Origin: Acanthornis magna
Taxonomy: Eukaryota; Chordata; Aves; Passeriformes; Acanthizidae
Assembly (NCBI GenBank): GCA_036785705.1
Contig: JAWUZG010001103.1
Location: 115,418 to 179,417, forward strand
DNA length: 64,000 nt
Direction: 5' to 3'
The notes under the pieces were generated by a model that was given only the letters and a program-made list of their open reading frames with translations, did no database searches and was not told the origin of the DNA. Both the position numbers and the translations under genes were made by a program. Numbering within the stretch: the first letter of the stretch is position 1; each line of letters opens with the position of its first letter. This document shows, in pieces, positions 12,501 to 24,500 of this stretch.

Positions 12501-15500
12501 TGGGGGGGCCGGGGTGGAATTTGGGGGGGCCGGGGTGGAATTTGGGTGGATCCATGGGGAAATTTGGGGGATCCGGGGGGGTTTGGAGGGTCCTGGGGAG
12601 GTTCTAGGGGGACCGGAGTGGAATTTGGGGGGTCTGGGGGGGTTTTGGAGGGTCCAGGAGGCTTTTTGGGGGGACCTGGGGAGTCTTTGGGGGGTCTGGA
12701 GTGGAATTTGGGGGGGTCTGGGGGGGTTTTGGGGGGTCCGGGAGGGTTTTTAGGGGACCTGCGGAGGTTTTGGGGGTCCGGGGTGGAATTTGGGGGGTCC
12801 AGGGTGGAATTTGGGGGCTCCAGGGTGGAATTTGGGAGAATCCATAGGGAAATTTGGGGGGTTTGGAGTGGAATTTGGGGGGTCCGAGGGGTCCTGGGTG
12901 GGATTTTAAGGGGTCCAGGATGGAATTTGGGGGGTCTGGGGGGGTTTTGGGGGGTCCAGGAGGGTTTCTGGGGGGGACCTGGGGAGGTTTTGGGGGGTCC
13001 GGGATGGAATTTGGGGGGTCCGGGGTGGAATTTGGGAGGAACCAGAGGGGAATTTGGGGGGTCTGGGGGGGTTTTGGGGTGCCCAGGAGGGTTTTAGGGT
13101 CTTTGGCATGACCTGGGGAGGTTTTGGGGGGTCCGGGGTGGAATTTGGGGGGTCCGGGGTAGAATCTGGGGGGTTCTGAGTGGGGGTTTAGGAAATCCGA
13201 GGTGGTTTTGGGAGGATCCAGAGGGGAATTTGGGGGGTCTGGGGATTTTTGGGGGGTCCAGGAAGGTTTTTAGGGGTCCAGGAGGGCAGTTTTGGGGGGT
13301 CTGGGATTTTTGGGGGTCCGGGGATTTTTTGGGGGGGTCCTGGGGGTCTCACCCCTCCCCCCTGCAGGTGCAAGGTGCCCCTGAAGAGAGTCCTGAGCTG
13401 CCGAGTCGTGGATGAGGTGGGAGGGGTCCCGGGGGTCCTGGGGGGTCTGGGGGGCATCCCGGGGGGTCTGGGGGGTCCTGGGGGGTCCTGGGGGGGTCTG
13501 GGGGTCCCGGGGGGTCTGGGGGGACACTGAGGGGTCACTGGGGGGGGTCACCAGGGCAGATAATTCGGGGGGGGGGCACTGAAAGGAGGATTCATGGGGG
13601 GGGTCTCACCGAGGGGGTCTCACCCCGGGGGTCTCACTGAATTGGGGTGCCCTGGGGGGTCTCACCCCGGGGGTCTCCGGGGGGGTCTCACTGAACTGGG
13701 GTGTTCAGAGGGGGGTCTCACCCTGGGGGGTCTCAGTGAATTGGGGTTCTCTGGGGGGGTCTCAGTGATTTGGGGTGCCCCAGGGGTCTCACCCGGGGGT
13801 CTCAGTGATTTGGGGTGCCCGGGGGTCTCACCCGGGGGTCTCACCCGGGGGTCTCACCCAAGGGTCTCACCCGGGGGTCTCACCCGGGGGTCTCAGTGAT
13901 TTGGGGTGCCCGGGGGTCTCACCCGGGGGTCTCACCCGGGGGTCTCAGTGATTTGGGGTGCCCCGGGGGTCTCACCCGGGGGTCTCACCGGGGGGTCTCA
14001 CCCGGGGGTCTCACCCAAGGGTCTCACCCGGGGGTCTCACCCGGGGGTCTCACCGGGGGGTCTCACCCGGGGGTCTCACCCAAGGGTCTCACCCGGGGGT
14101 CTCACCCGGGGGTCTCAGTGATTTGGGGTGCCCCGGGGGTCTCACCCGGGGGTCTCACCCGGGGGTCTCACCTGGGGGTCTCACCTGGGGGTCTCACCCC
14201 GGGGTCTCACCCGGGGGTCTCAGTGAATTGGGGTGCCCCGGGGGTCTCACCTGGGGGTCTCACCCGGGGGTCTCACTGAATTGGGGTGCCCCGGGGGTCT
14301 CACCTGGGGGTCTCACCCGGGGGTCTCACCTGGGGGTCTCACCCGGGGGTCTCAGTGAATTGGGGTGCCCCGGGGGTCTCACCTGGGGGTCTCACCCGGG
14401 GGTCTCACTGAATTGGGGTGCCCCGGGGGTCTCACCTGGGGGTCTCACCCGGGGGTTTCACCTGGGGGTCTCACCCGGGGGTCTCAGTGATTTGGGGTGC
14501 CCCGGGGGTCTCACCCGGGGGTCTCACCCGGGGGTCTCACCCGGGGGTCTCACCCAAGGGTCTCACCCGGGGGTCTCACCTGGGGTCTCACCCGGGGGTC
14601 TCACCCGGGGGTCTCACCCGGGGGTCTCAGTGAATTGGGGTGCCCCGGGGGTCTCACCTGGGGGTCTCACCCGGGGGTTTCACCTGGGGGTCTCACCCGG
14701 GGGTCTCAGTGAATTGGGGTGCCCCGGGGGTCTCAGCCAGGGGTCTCACCCGGGGTCTCCCCCGCAGTGGCTGCCGCTGCAGGACGTGAGCCAAGGGAGG
14801 CTCCACGTGCGCCTGGAGAGCCTCGAGCCGCGGGACAGCGCCGCCCTGCTGGAGACGGTAACCCCAAAATACACCCCTGGACCCCAAAATACACCCCCGG
14901 ACCCCAAAATACACCCCCGGACCCCAAAATCTGCACCAGGACCCCAAAATACACACCGGGACCCCCAAAATACACACCGGGACCCCCAAAATACACCCCC
15001 GGACCCCAAAATACACACCGGGACCCCAAAATACACACCGGGACCCCCAAAATACACCCCGGGACCCCAAAATCTGCACCAGGACCCCAAAATACACACC
15101 GGGGAACCCAAAATACACACCGGGACCCCAAAATACACACCGGGACCCCCAAAATACACACCGGGACCCCCAAAATACACCCCGGGACCCCAAAATACAC
15201 ACCGGGACCCCAAAATACACACCGGGGAACCCAAAATACACCCCGGGACCCCAAAATCTGCACCGGGACCCCAAAATACACACCGGGACCCCAAAATACA
15301 GATCCTGACCCCAAAATACACACCGGGGAACCCAAAATACACCCCAGGACCCCAAAATACACACCGGGACCCCCAAAATACACACCGGGACCCCAAAATA
15401 CAGATCCGGACCCCAAAATACACACCGGGACCCCAAAATACAGATCCGGACCCCAAAATACACACCGGGACCCCAAAATCTGCACCGGGACCCCAAAATC

Positions 15501-18500
15501 TGCACCGGGACCCCAAACCCACCCTATGGACCCCAAATCCATCCTATGGGCCCCAAAATACACCCCCGGGACCCCAAAATACACACCGGGACCCAAAATC
15601 TGCACTGGGGACCTCAAATCCACCTCAGGGACCCCAGACCCATCCTATGGACCCTAAATCCACCCCAGAGACTCCCAAACCTTCCCCAGGGACACCAAAC
15701 ACACTGACAGACCCCGAAACCCACCCCAGGGACCCCAAACCCTCCCCCGGGACACCAAACCCACTGACAGACCCCCAAACCCATCCTATGGACCCCAAAT
15801 CCACCCCAGGGACCCCAAATCCACCCCAGGGACCCCAAACCCTCCCCATGGACCCCCAAACCCACCCCAGGGACCCCAAAATCCACCCCAGGGACCCCAA
15901 ACTGACTCCAAACCCTCCCCACAGACCCCAAACCCACCCCACAGACCCCAGACTGACCCCAAACCCTCCCGAGGGATCCCAAACACTCCCCAGGGACCCC
16001 AAACCCTCCCCAGGGACCCCCAAACCCACCCCAGGGACCCCAAACCCTCCCCAGGGACCCCCAAACCCTCCCCAGGGTCCCCAAACCCTCCCCAGGGACC
16101 CCAAAATCCACCCCAGGGACCCCCAAATCCTCCCCAGGGACCCCAAACCCACCCCAGGGACCCCAAATCCTCCCCAGGGACCCCAAACCCACCCCACAGA
16201 CCCCAGACTGACTCCAAACCCTCCCCAGGGACCCCCAAACCCTCCCCAGGGACCCTCGAACCCACTCCAGGAACCCCAAACACACTCCAGGGACCCCAAA
16301 CACACCCCAGGGACCCCAAACACACCCCAGGGACCCCAAAATCCACCCCAGGGACCCCAAACTGACTCCAAACCCTCCCCACAGACCCCAAACCCACCTC
16401 ACAGACCCCAGACTGACCCCAAACCCTCCCGAGGGACCCCAAACCCTCCCTAGGGACCCCCAAACCCACCCCAGGGACCCCCAAACCCTCCCCAGGGACC
16501 CCAAACCCACCCCATGGACCCCCAAACCTTCCCCAGGGACCCCAAACCCTCCCCAGGGACCCCAAACTGACTCCAAATCCTCCCCACAGACCCCAAACCT
16601 ACCCCACAGACCCCAGACTGACCCCAAACCCTCCCCAGGGACCCCAAACCCTCCTCAGGGACCCCAAATCCACCCCAGGGACCCCAAACCCTCCCCAGGG
16701 ACCCCCAAATCCTCCCCAGGGACCCCAAATCCACCCTAGGGACCCCAAACCCACCCCAGGGACCCCAAAATCCACCCTATGGACCCCAAACTGACTCCAA
16801 ACCCTCCCCACAGACCCCAGACCCACCCCACAGACCCCAGACTGACCCCAAACCCTCCCCAGGGACCCCCAAACCCACCCCAGGGACCCCCAAACCCACC
16901 CCAGGGACCCCAAACCCTCCCCAGGGACCCCCAAACCCTCCCCAGGGACCCCCAAATCCTCCCCAGGGACCCTAAACCCACCCCACAGACCCCAGACTGA
17001 CCCCAAACCCTCCCCAGGGACCCCAAAATGCACCCTATGGACCCCAAACTGACTCCAAACCCTCCCCACAGACCCCAAACCCACCCCACAGACCCCAGAC
17101 TGACTCCAAACCCTCCCCAGGGACCCCAAACCCTCCCCATGGACCCCCAAATCCACCCCAGGGACCCCAAACCCACCCCTGTCCCCACCTCTGCCCCCCC
17201 CCCCGCCCCTTTCCCCCCCATTTCTCCCCACTCCCCGCACTCCCGGGGGTCTCCCCGCCGCTCTGGGACCCCCGGCCCACTCTGGCCCCCCGCGCCCCCT
17301 CAGGTTCTGCACACCAACGATCTGCTGCGGCCCGCGCGGGGCCCGGAGCTCTCGGCCGCTCTGCTCCGCGTCTTCCTCGACCGAGCGGCGGAGCTGCCGG
17401 TGAGGGAGAGCCCCGAACGGGCCCGAGTGTTTCCGAATGCTTCCGAATGGCGCCCGAACAACTCCCGAATGACCCCGAACGACCCCCGAATGCCCCCGAA
17501 TGTTCCCGGATGTGCCCCGAGTGTCACCGAGTGTCCCCGAATGACCCCGAGTGATCTCGAATGTGCCCCGAGTGTCACCGAATGTCCCCGAGTGTCCTCG
17601 AATGTCCCCGAGTGATCCCGAATGTCCCCGAATGACCCCGGAAGACCCCGAAAGACCCCGAACGGCACCGAAGGACCCCGAATGTCCCCGAACGCCCCCG
17701 AATGTCCCCGAATGTCTCCCGAATGACCCCGAATGTCCCCGAACGCCCCCGAATGTTCCCGAAAGACCCCGAACAACCCCCGAAAGATCCCGAACGACCC
17801 CCGAATGTCCCCGAATGTCCCCGAAAGACCCTGAATGTCCCCGAACACCCCCGAATGTCCCCAAATGCCCTTGATGTCCCCAACGCCCCCGAACGCCCCC
17901 GAATGTCCCCAAATGCCATTGATGTCCCCAACGCCCCCGAACGCCCCCGAATGTCCCCAAATGTCCCCGAATGTCCCCGAACACCCCCCGAATGTCCCTG
18001 AAAGACCCTGAATGCTCCCGAATGTCCCCGAATATCGCTGAGTGATCCCGAACGCCCCCGAATGTCCCCAACGGCCTCGTTGTCCCCAACACCCCCAAAT
18101 GTCCCCAAATGGCCCCGAACGCTCCCGGAACGCCCCCAAATGTCCCCAATGCCCCGAACGCTCCCGAATGCCCTCAACGCCCATGAATGTCCCCGAATGT
18201 CCCTGAACGTCCCCGATGTCCCCAACACCCCTGAATGTCCCCAACTCCCCTGAACGCCCCCGAATGTCCCCGAATGTCCCCAAATGTCACCCCGAGTGAC
18301 CCCCGCGGTGCCCCCGCAGCTCCGCAAGGGCTCCAAGCCTCCCGCGGCCTTCGCCAGCCTCGCCGTGCGCGACGTCGCCTTCAAGACCAAGGTGAGGCGC
18401 GGCGGGGAGGGATTTTGGGGAATTTTGGGGGGATTTTGGGGGATTTCGGGGGGATTTCGGGGGATTTCGGGGGATTTCGGGGGTCTCTGACACCCTGCGG

Positions 18501-21500
18501 ATCCCCCCAGACCTGCGCCCCCTCCACGGAGCCCGTGTGGGACGAAGGCTTCTCCTTCCTCGTCAGGAGGCCGCAGGCGGAATCGCTGGAGCTGCAGGTG
18601 CTGTCCCACCCTGGGGGTCGGGGGGCTCGTCCTGGGGGTCCCTGAGCCCCCCCGGGTGCCCTCGGGGATCTTAAAACGAGGGGTCTTGAGTTGATTTTAT
18701 TTGATTTTAATACCGGTGTTAGCGGTCTTTAAAGGTGAGGTTCTCAAAGGTGTTTCCGCCGTCCGAAACGATCCTTTTTTAGTGAAGAAAAAGCAATTAA
18801 GGTCATTTTATAGACTCGTAATTAATTGAGATGGAGATGAATGTGAAAAAGTGTCCCCTCGGGGTCTTAAAATGAGGGGTCTTGAGTTTATTTTATTTGA
18901 TTTTGATGTCGGTGTTCGCAGTTTTTGAAGGTAAGGTTCTCAAAGGTGTTTCAACTGTACAAAACGATAATTTTTAAGTAGTGAAGAAAAGCAATTAAGC
19001 TCATTCGTTGGATTTGTAATTAACTGGAATGGAGGGGAATGTGAAAATGTGTCCCCTCGGGGTCTTAAAACGAGGGGTCTTGAGTTTATTTTATTTTATT
19101 TTAATGTCAGTGTTCATGGTTTTTGAAGGTGAGGTTCTCAAAGGTACTTTGGAGCGATACGTACTGAAGAAAAAGCAATTAAGATCATTAGCTAGACTCG
19201 TAATTAATTGAGATGGAGGGGAATGGAGGTAAATATGTAAAATGTGTCTGCTCGGGGTCTCAAGTTAATTTTTTTCAATTTTCATATCGGTGTTGGCGGT
19301 TTTTAAAGGTGAGGTTCTCAAAGATGCTCTGAAGCGATACTTACGTAGTGAAGAAAAAGCAATTAAGATCATTTTCCAGACTCGTAATTAATTGAGATGG
19401 AGATGAATGTGAAAATGTGTCCCCTCGGGGTCTTAAAACGAGGGGTCTTGAGTTGATTTTATTTTATTTTGATGTCGGCGGTCGCGGTTTTTGAAGGTGA
19501 GGTTCTCAAAGATGCTCTGAAGCGATACTTACGTAGTGAAGAAAAAGCAATTAAGATCATTTTCTAGACTCGTAATTAATTGAGATGGAGATGAATGTAA
19601 AAATGTGTCCCCTCGGGGTCTTAAAACGAGGGGTCTTGAGTTGATTTTATTTTATTTTGATGTCGGCGGTCGCGGTTTTTGAAGGTGAGGTTCTCAAAGA
19701 TGCTCTGAAGCGATACTTACGTAGTGAAGAAAAAGCAATTAAGATCATTTTCTAGACTCGTAATTAATTGAGATGGAGATGAATGTGAAAATGTGTCCCC
19801 TCGGGGTCTTAAAACGAGGGGTCTTGAGTTGATTTTATTTTATTTTGATGTCGGCGGTCGCGGTTTTTGAAGGTGAGGTTCTCAAAGATGCTCTGAAGCG
19901 ATACTTACGTAGTGAAGAAAAAGCAATTAAGATCATTTTCTAGACTCGTAATTAATTAAGAAAGGAGGGGAATGGAGGTAAATTTGTAAAATGTGTCTGC
20001 TCGGGGTCTCAAGTTAATTTTTTTCAATTTTAATATCGGTGTTGGCGGTTTTTAAAGGTGAGGTTCTCAAAGATACTCTGGAGCGATACTTACGTAGTGA
20101 AGAAAAAGCAATTAAGGTCATTTTCTAGACTCGTAATTAATTGAGATGGAGATGAATGTGAAACTGTGTCCCCTTGGGGTCTTAAAACGAGGGGTCTTGA
20201 GTTGATTTTATTTTATTTTGATGTCGGCGGTCGCGGTTTTTGAAGGTAAGGTTCTCAAAGGTGTTTCAACCATACAAAACGATAATTTTTAAGTAGTGAA
20301 GAAAAGCAATTAAGCTCATTCGCTGGATTTGTAATTAATTGAAATGGAGGGGAATGGAGGTAAATGTGGAAATGTGTCCCCTCGGGGTCTTAAAACGAGG
20401 GGTCTTGAGTTCATTTTATTCTACTTTAATATTGACGTTCGCCGTTTTTAAAGGTAAGGTTCTCAAAGGTGTTTCTGCCGTCCGAAATGATGCTTTTTAA
20501 GTAGTGAAGAAAAAGCAATTAAGATCATTAGCTAGACTCTTAATTAATTGAGATGGAGATGCATGCGAAAATGTGTCCCCTTGTGGTCTTAAGTTTAGTT
20601 TATTTTATTTTATTTTAATGTCGGCGTTTGCGGTTTTTAAATGTAAGATTCTCAAAGGTTTTTCCGCCATCCGAAACGATACTTTTTAAGTAGTGAAGAA
20701 AAAGCAATTCAGATCATTAGCTAGACTCGTAATTAATTGAGATGGAAGGGAATGGAGGTAAATGTGAGAATTTACGAGGGGTCTTAAGTTAATTTTATTC
20801 TATTTTAATGTCGGCAGTTGCGGTTTTTAAAGGTGAGGTTCTCAAAGGTGTTTCAATCGTCCAAAACGATACTTTTTAAGTGAAGAAAAAGCAATTAAGC
20901 TCGTTCGCTGGATTTGTAATTAATTGGAATGGAGGGGAATGTGAAAATGTGTCTCCTCGGAGTCTTAAAACGAGGGGTCTTGAGTTTATTTTATTTTATT
21001 TTAATGTCGGCGTTCACGGTTTTTAAAGGTAAGGTTCTCAAAGATGCTTAGACTATCCGAAATGATACTTTTTTAGTGAAGAAAAAGCAATTAAGCTCAT
21101 CGTAATTAATTGAGATGGAGGGGAATGGAGATAAACGTGAAAATGTGTCCCCTAGAAACGAGGGGTCTTAAGTTAATTTTATTTTATTTTAATGTCGGCG
21201 TTCGCGGTTTTTAAAGGCAAGCAGCGAAGAAAGAGCAATTAAGCTCATCGTAATTAATTGAGATGGAGGGGAATGGAAGTGAATGTGTAAAATGTGTCCG
21301 CTCGGGGTCTTAAAACGAGGGGCCTTCAGTTTATTTTATTTTATTTTATTTTATTTTATTTTATTTTATTTTATTTTATTTTATTTTATTATTTTATTTT
21401 ATTTTATTTTATTTTATTTTAACGTCGGCATTCGCGGTTTTTAAAGGCAAGCAGTGAAGAAAAAGCAATTAAGCTCCTCGTAATTAACTGAGATGGAGGG

Positions 21501-24500
21501 GATGGAGGCAAATGTGTAAAATGTGTCTGCTCGGGGTCTTCAAACGAGGGGTCTTCAGTTTATTTTATTTTATTTTATTTTATTTTATTTTATTTTATTT
21601 AACGTCGGCATTCGCGGTTTTTAAAGGCAAGCAGTGAAGAAAAAGCAATTAAGCTCCTCGTAATTAACTGAGACGGAAGGGAATGGAGCTAAATGTGCGA
21701 AATGTGTCCCCTCAGGTGAAGGACGAGGGGGGCCAGGCCCTGGGGACCCTCAGCCTGCCACTGTCACAGCTGCTGGCCCGGGAGGGGCTGGCCATGGACG
21801 GCTGGGTGTCCCTGGCCGGGGGGGCACAGCTCCTGCTGCGGGCGCAGCTCGGGGTGAGTGAGTGAGTGGGGGTCTCGGGGGTCTCGGGGGTCCCGGGGGG
21901 CGAGGGGAGACCCCCCCTGAGCGCCCCGCGCCCCTCCGCAGGTGCTGGTGCCGCTGAAGGTGGAGGAGGCTGTGGAGAGAGGGGAGGAGGAGGAGGAGGA
22001 GGAGGAGAAGGAGGAGGAGGAAGGAGGGGCGGGGGGGCTGCGCCAGCGCCTGCCCCCGGCGGACAGGTGGGCCCGGCCCCGGAGACCCCAGCCCCAAATC
22101 ACAGCCGGTCCGGTTACAAACCCCCAGCCCCAAATCACAGCCGGTCCGGTTACAAACCCCCAGCCCCAAATCACAGCCGGTCCGGTTCCAAGCCCCCAGC
22201 CCCAAATCACAGCCAGTCTGGTTAAAACCCCCAGCCCCAAATCACAGCCGGTCCGGTTCCAAAACCCCAGCCCCAAATCACAGCCGGTCTGGTTAAAACC
22301 CCCAGCCCCAAATCACAGCCGGTCCGGTTCCAAGCCCCCAGCCCCAAATCACAGCCGGTCTGGTTCCAAGCCCCCAGCCCCAAATCACAGCCGGTCTGGT
22401 TAAAACCCCCAGCCCCAAATCACAGCCGGTCCGGTTCCAAACCCCCAGCCCCAAATCACAGCCGGTCCGGTTCCAAACCCCCAGCCCCAAATCCCATCTG
22501 TTCCTGTTATAAACCCCCAGCCCCAAATCACAGCCGGTCCGGTTAAAACCCCCAGCCCCAAATCACAGCCGGTCCGGTTAAAACCCCCAGCCCCAAATCA
22601 CAGCCGGTCCGGTTAAAACCCCCAGCCCCAAATCACAGCCGGTCCAGTTCCAAACCCCCAGCCCCAAATCACAGCCGGTCCGGTTACAAACCCCCAGCCC
22701 CAAATCACAGCCGGTTTGGTTAAAACCCCCAGCCCCAAATCACAGCCAGTCTGGTTAAAACCCCCAGCCCCAAATCACAGCCGGTCTGGTTCCAAGCCCC
22801 CAGCCCCAAATCACAGCCGGTTTGGTTACAAACCCCCAGCCCCAAATCACACCCGGTCCGGTTACAAACCCCCAGCCCCAAATCACAGCCGGTCTGGTTA
22901 CAAACCCCCAGCCCCAAATCACAGCCGGTCTGGTTACAAACCCCCAGCCCCAAATCACAGCCGGTCTGGTTACAAACCCCCAGCCCCAAATCACAGCCGG
23001 TCCGGTTCCAAGCCCCCAGCCCCAAATCACAGCCGGTCCGGTTACAAACCCCCAGCCCCAAATCACATCTGCTCCTGTTCCAAACCCGTTCAACCCCAAA
23101 CCCCCTCCCCATCGACCCCAAAACCCCTGCCCACCGACCCCAAATCCGGCCCCAGCCCTGAAGACCCCAGCCCCAAATCCCACCTGCTCCAGTTATAAAC
23201 CCCCAGCCCCAAATCCCACCCACTCCCATTAGAAACCCCCAGCCCCAAATCCCACCCGCTCTGCTTCCAAACCCCCAGCCCCAAATCCTGCCCAGTCCTG
23301 TTCCAAACCCCCAGCCCCAAATCCCACCCGTTCCACTTCCACACCCCCAGCCGGGGCCGGGGGACCCCCCACCCTTACAGGGGGGTCTCTGGGGTGCTGA
23401 CCCCACCCCCCCGCAGCCGCCCCGAGCCCCCCGAGGGTCCGCGGGTGCAGCTCTCGCTGTGGTACCACCGCGACCAGCGCAAGCTCGTGGCCATCGTGCA
23501 CGCCTGCAGGTGAGGCTGGGGGCTCGGGGTGGAGACCCCCGGGGTCGGGACCCCCGCCCTGAGCGCAGACCCCTCCCCAGGGAGCTGCGGGCGGCGGCCA
23601 AGGAGCTGCCGGACCCCTACGTGTCGCTGGTGCTGCTCCCCGACCGCAGCCGCGGCACCAAGCGGAAAACCGGCGTGCAGAGGAGGACCCTGAACCCCGA
23701 CTTCAACGAGAGGTGAGGGGCGTGGGGGGACCCCCGGTGCGGCCCAGTGAGGCCCAGTGAGGCACAGTGCGGCCCAGTGAGGCACAGTGCGGCCCAGTGC
23801 GGCCCAGTATGGCCCAGTACATCCCAGTGAGGCCCAGTGCGGCCCAGTATGGCCCAGTACATCCCAGTGAGGCCGAGTGCAGCCTAGTGTAGCCCAGTGT
23901 AGCCCAGTGTGGCCCAGTACGTCCCAGTGCGGCCCAATGTGGCCCAGTACATCCCAGTGAGGCCCAGTGCGGCCTAGTGTAGCCCAGTGCGGCCCAGTAC
24001 GGCCCAGTGTGGCCCAGTACATCCCAGTGAGGCCCAGTGCGGCCCAGTGCAGCCCAGTACCGCCCAGCATGGCCCAGTGCAGCCCAGTGTGGCCCAGCAT
24101 GGCCTAGTGTGGCTCAGCACAGCACAGCCCAGTACAGCCTAGTGTGGCCCAGTGCATCCTCGTATGCCCCAGTGCAGCCCAGCATGGCCCAGTATGGCCT
24201 AGCATGGCCCAGCACATCCCAGTGTGGCCCAGCCCAGTACAGCCCAGTATGGCCTAGCGTGGCCCAGTGCATCCCAGTATGCCCCAGTGTGGCCTAGCGC
24301 AGCCCAGTACTGCCCAACACGGCCCAGTATGGCCCAGCACGGCCCAGTATGTCCCAGCACGGCCCAGCACAGCACAGCACGGCCCAGTCCGGCCCAGTAC
24401 TGCCCAGCATGGCCCAGTGTGACCCAGCGCATCCCAGTATGGCCCAGTACTGCCAAGTGCAGCCCAGCACGGCCCAGTGCAGCCCAGTATGGCCCAGCCC

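Noticed and set aside
13417..14760. Possible CRISPR-like array (short regular repeats)
   Set aside because: Units are head-to-tail without unique spacers, in a eukaryotic intron; no cas genes.
13958..16453. 831-residue frame of SHPGVSPGGLT and PKYTPGP repeats
   Set aside because: Continuous reading through the intron 9 and 10 minisatellites on either side of real exon e10.
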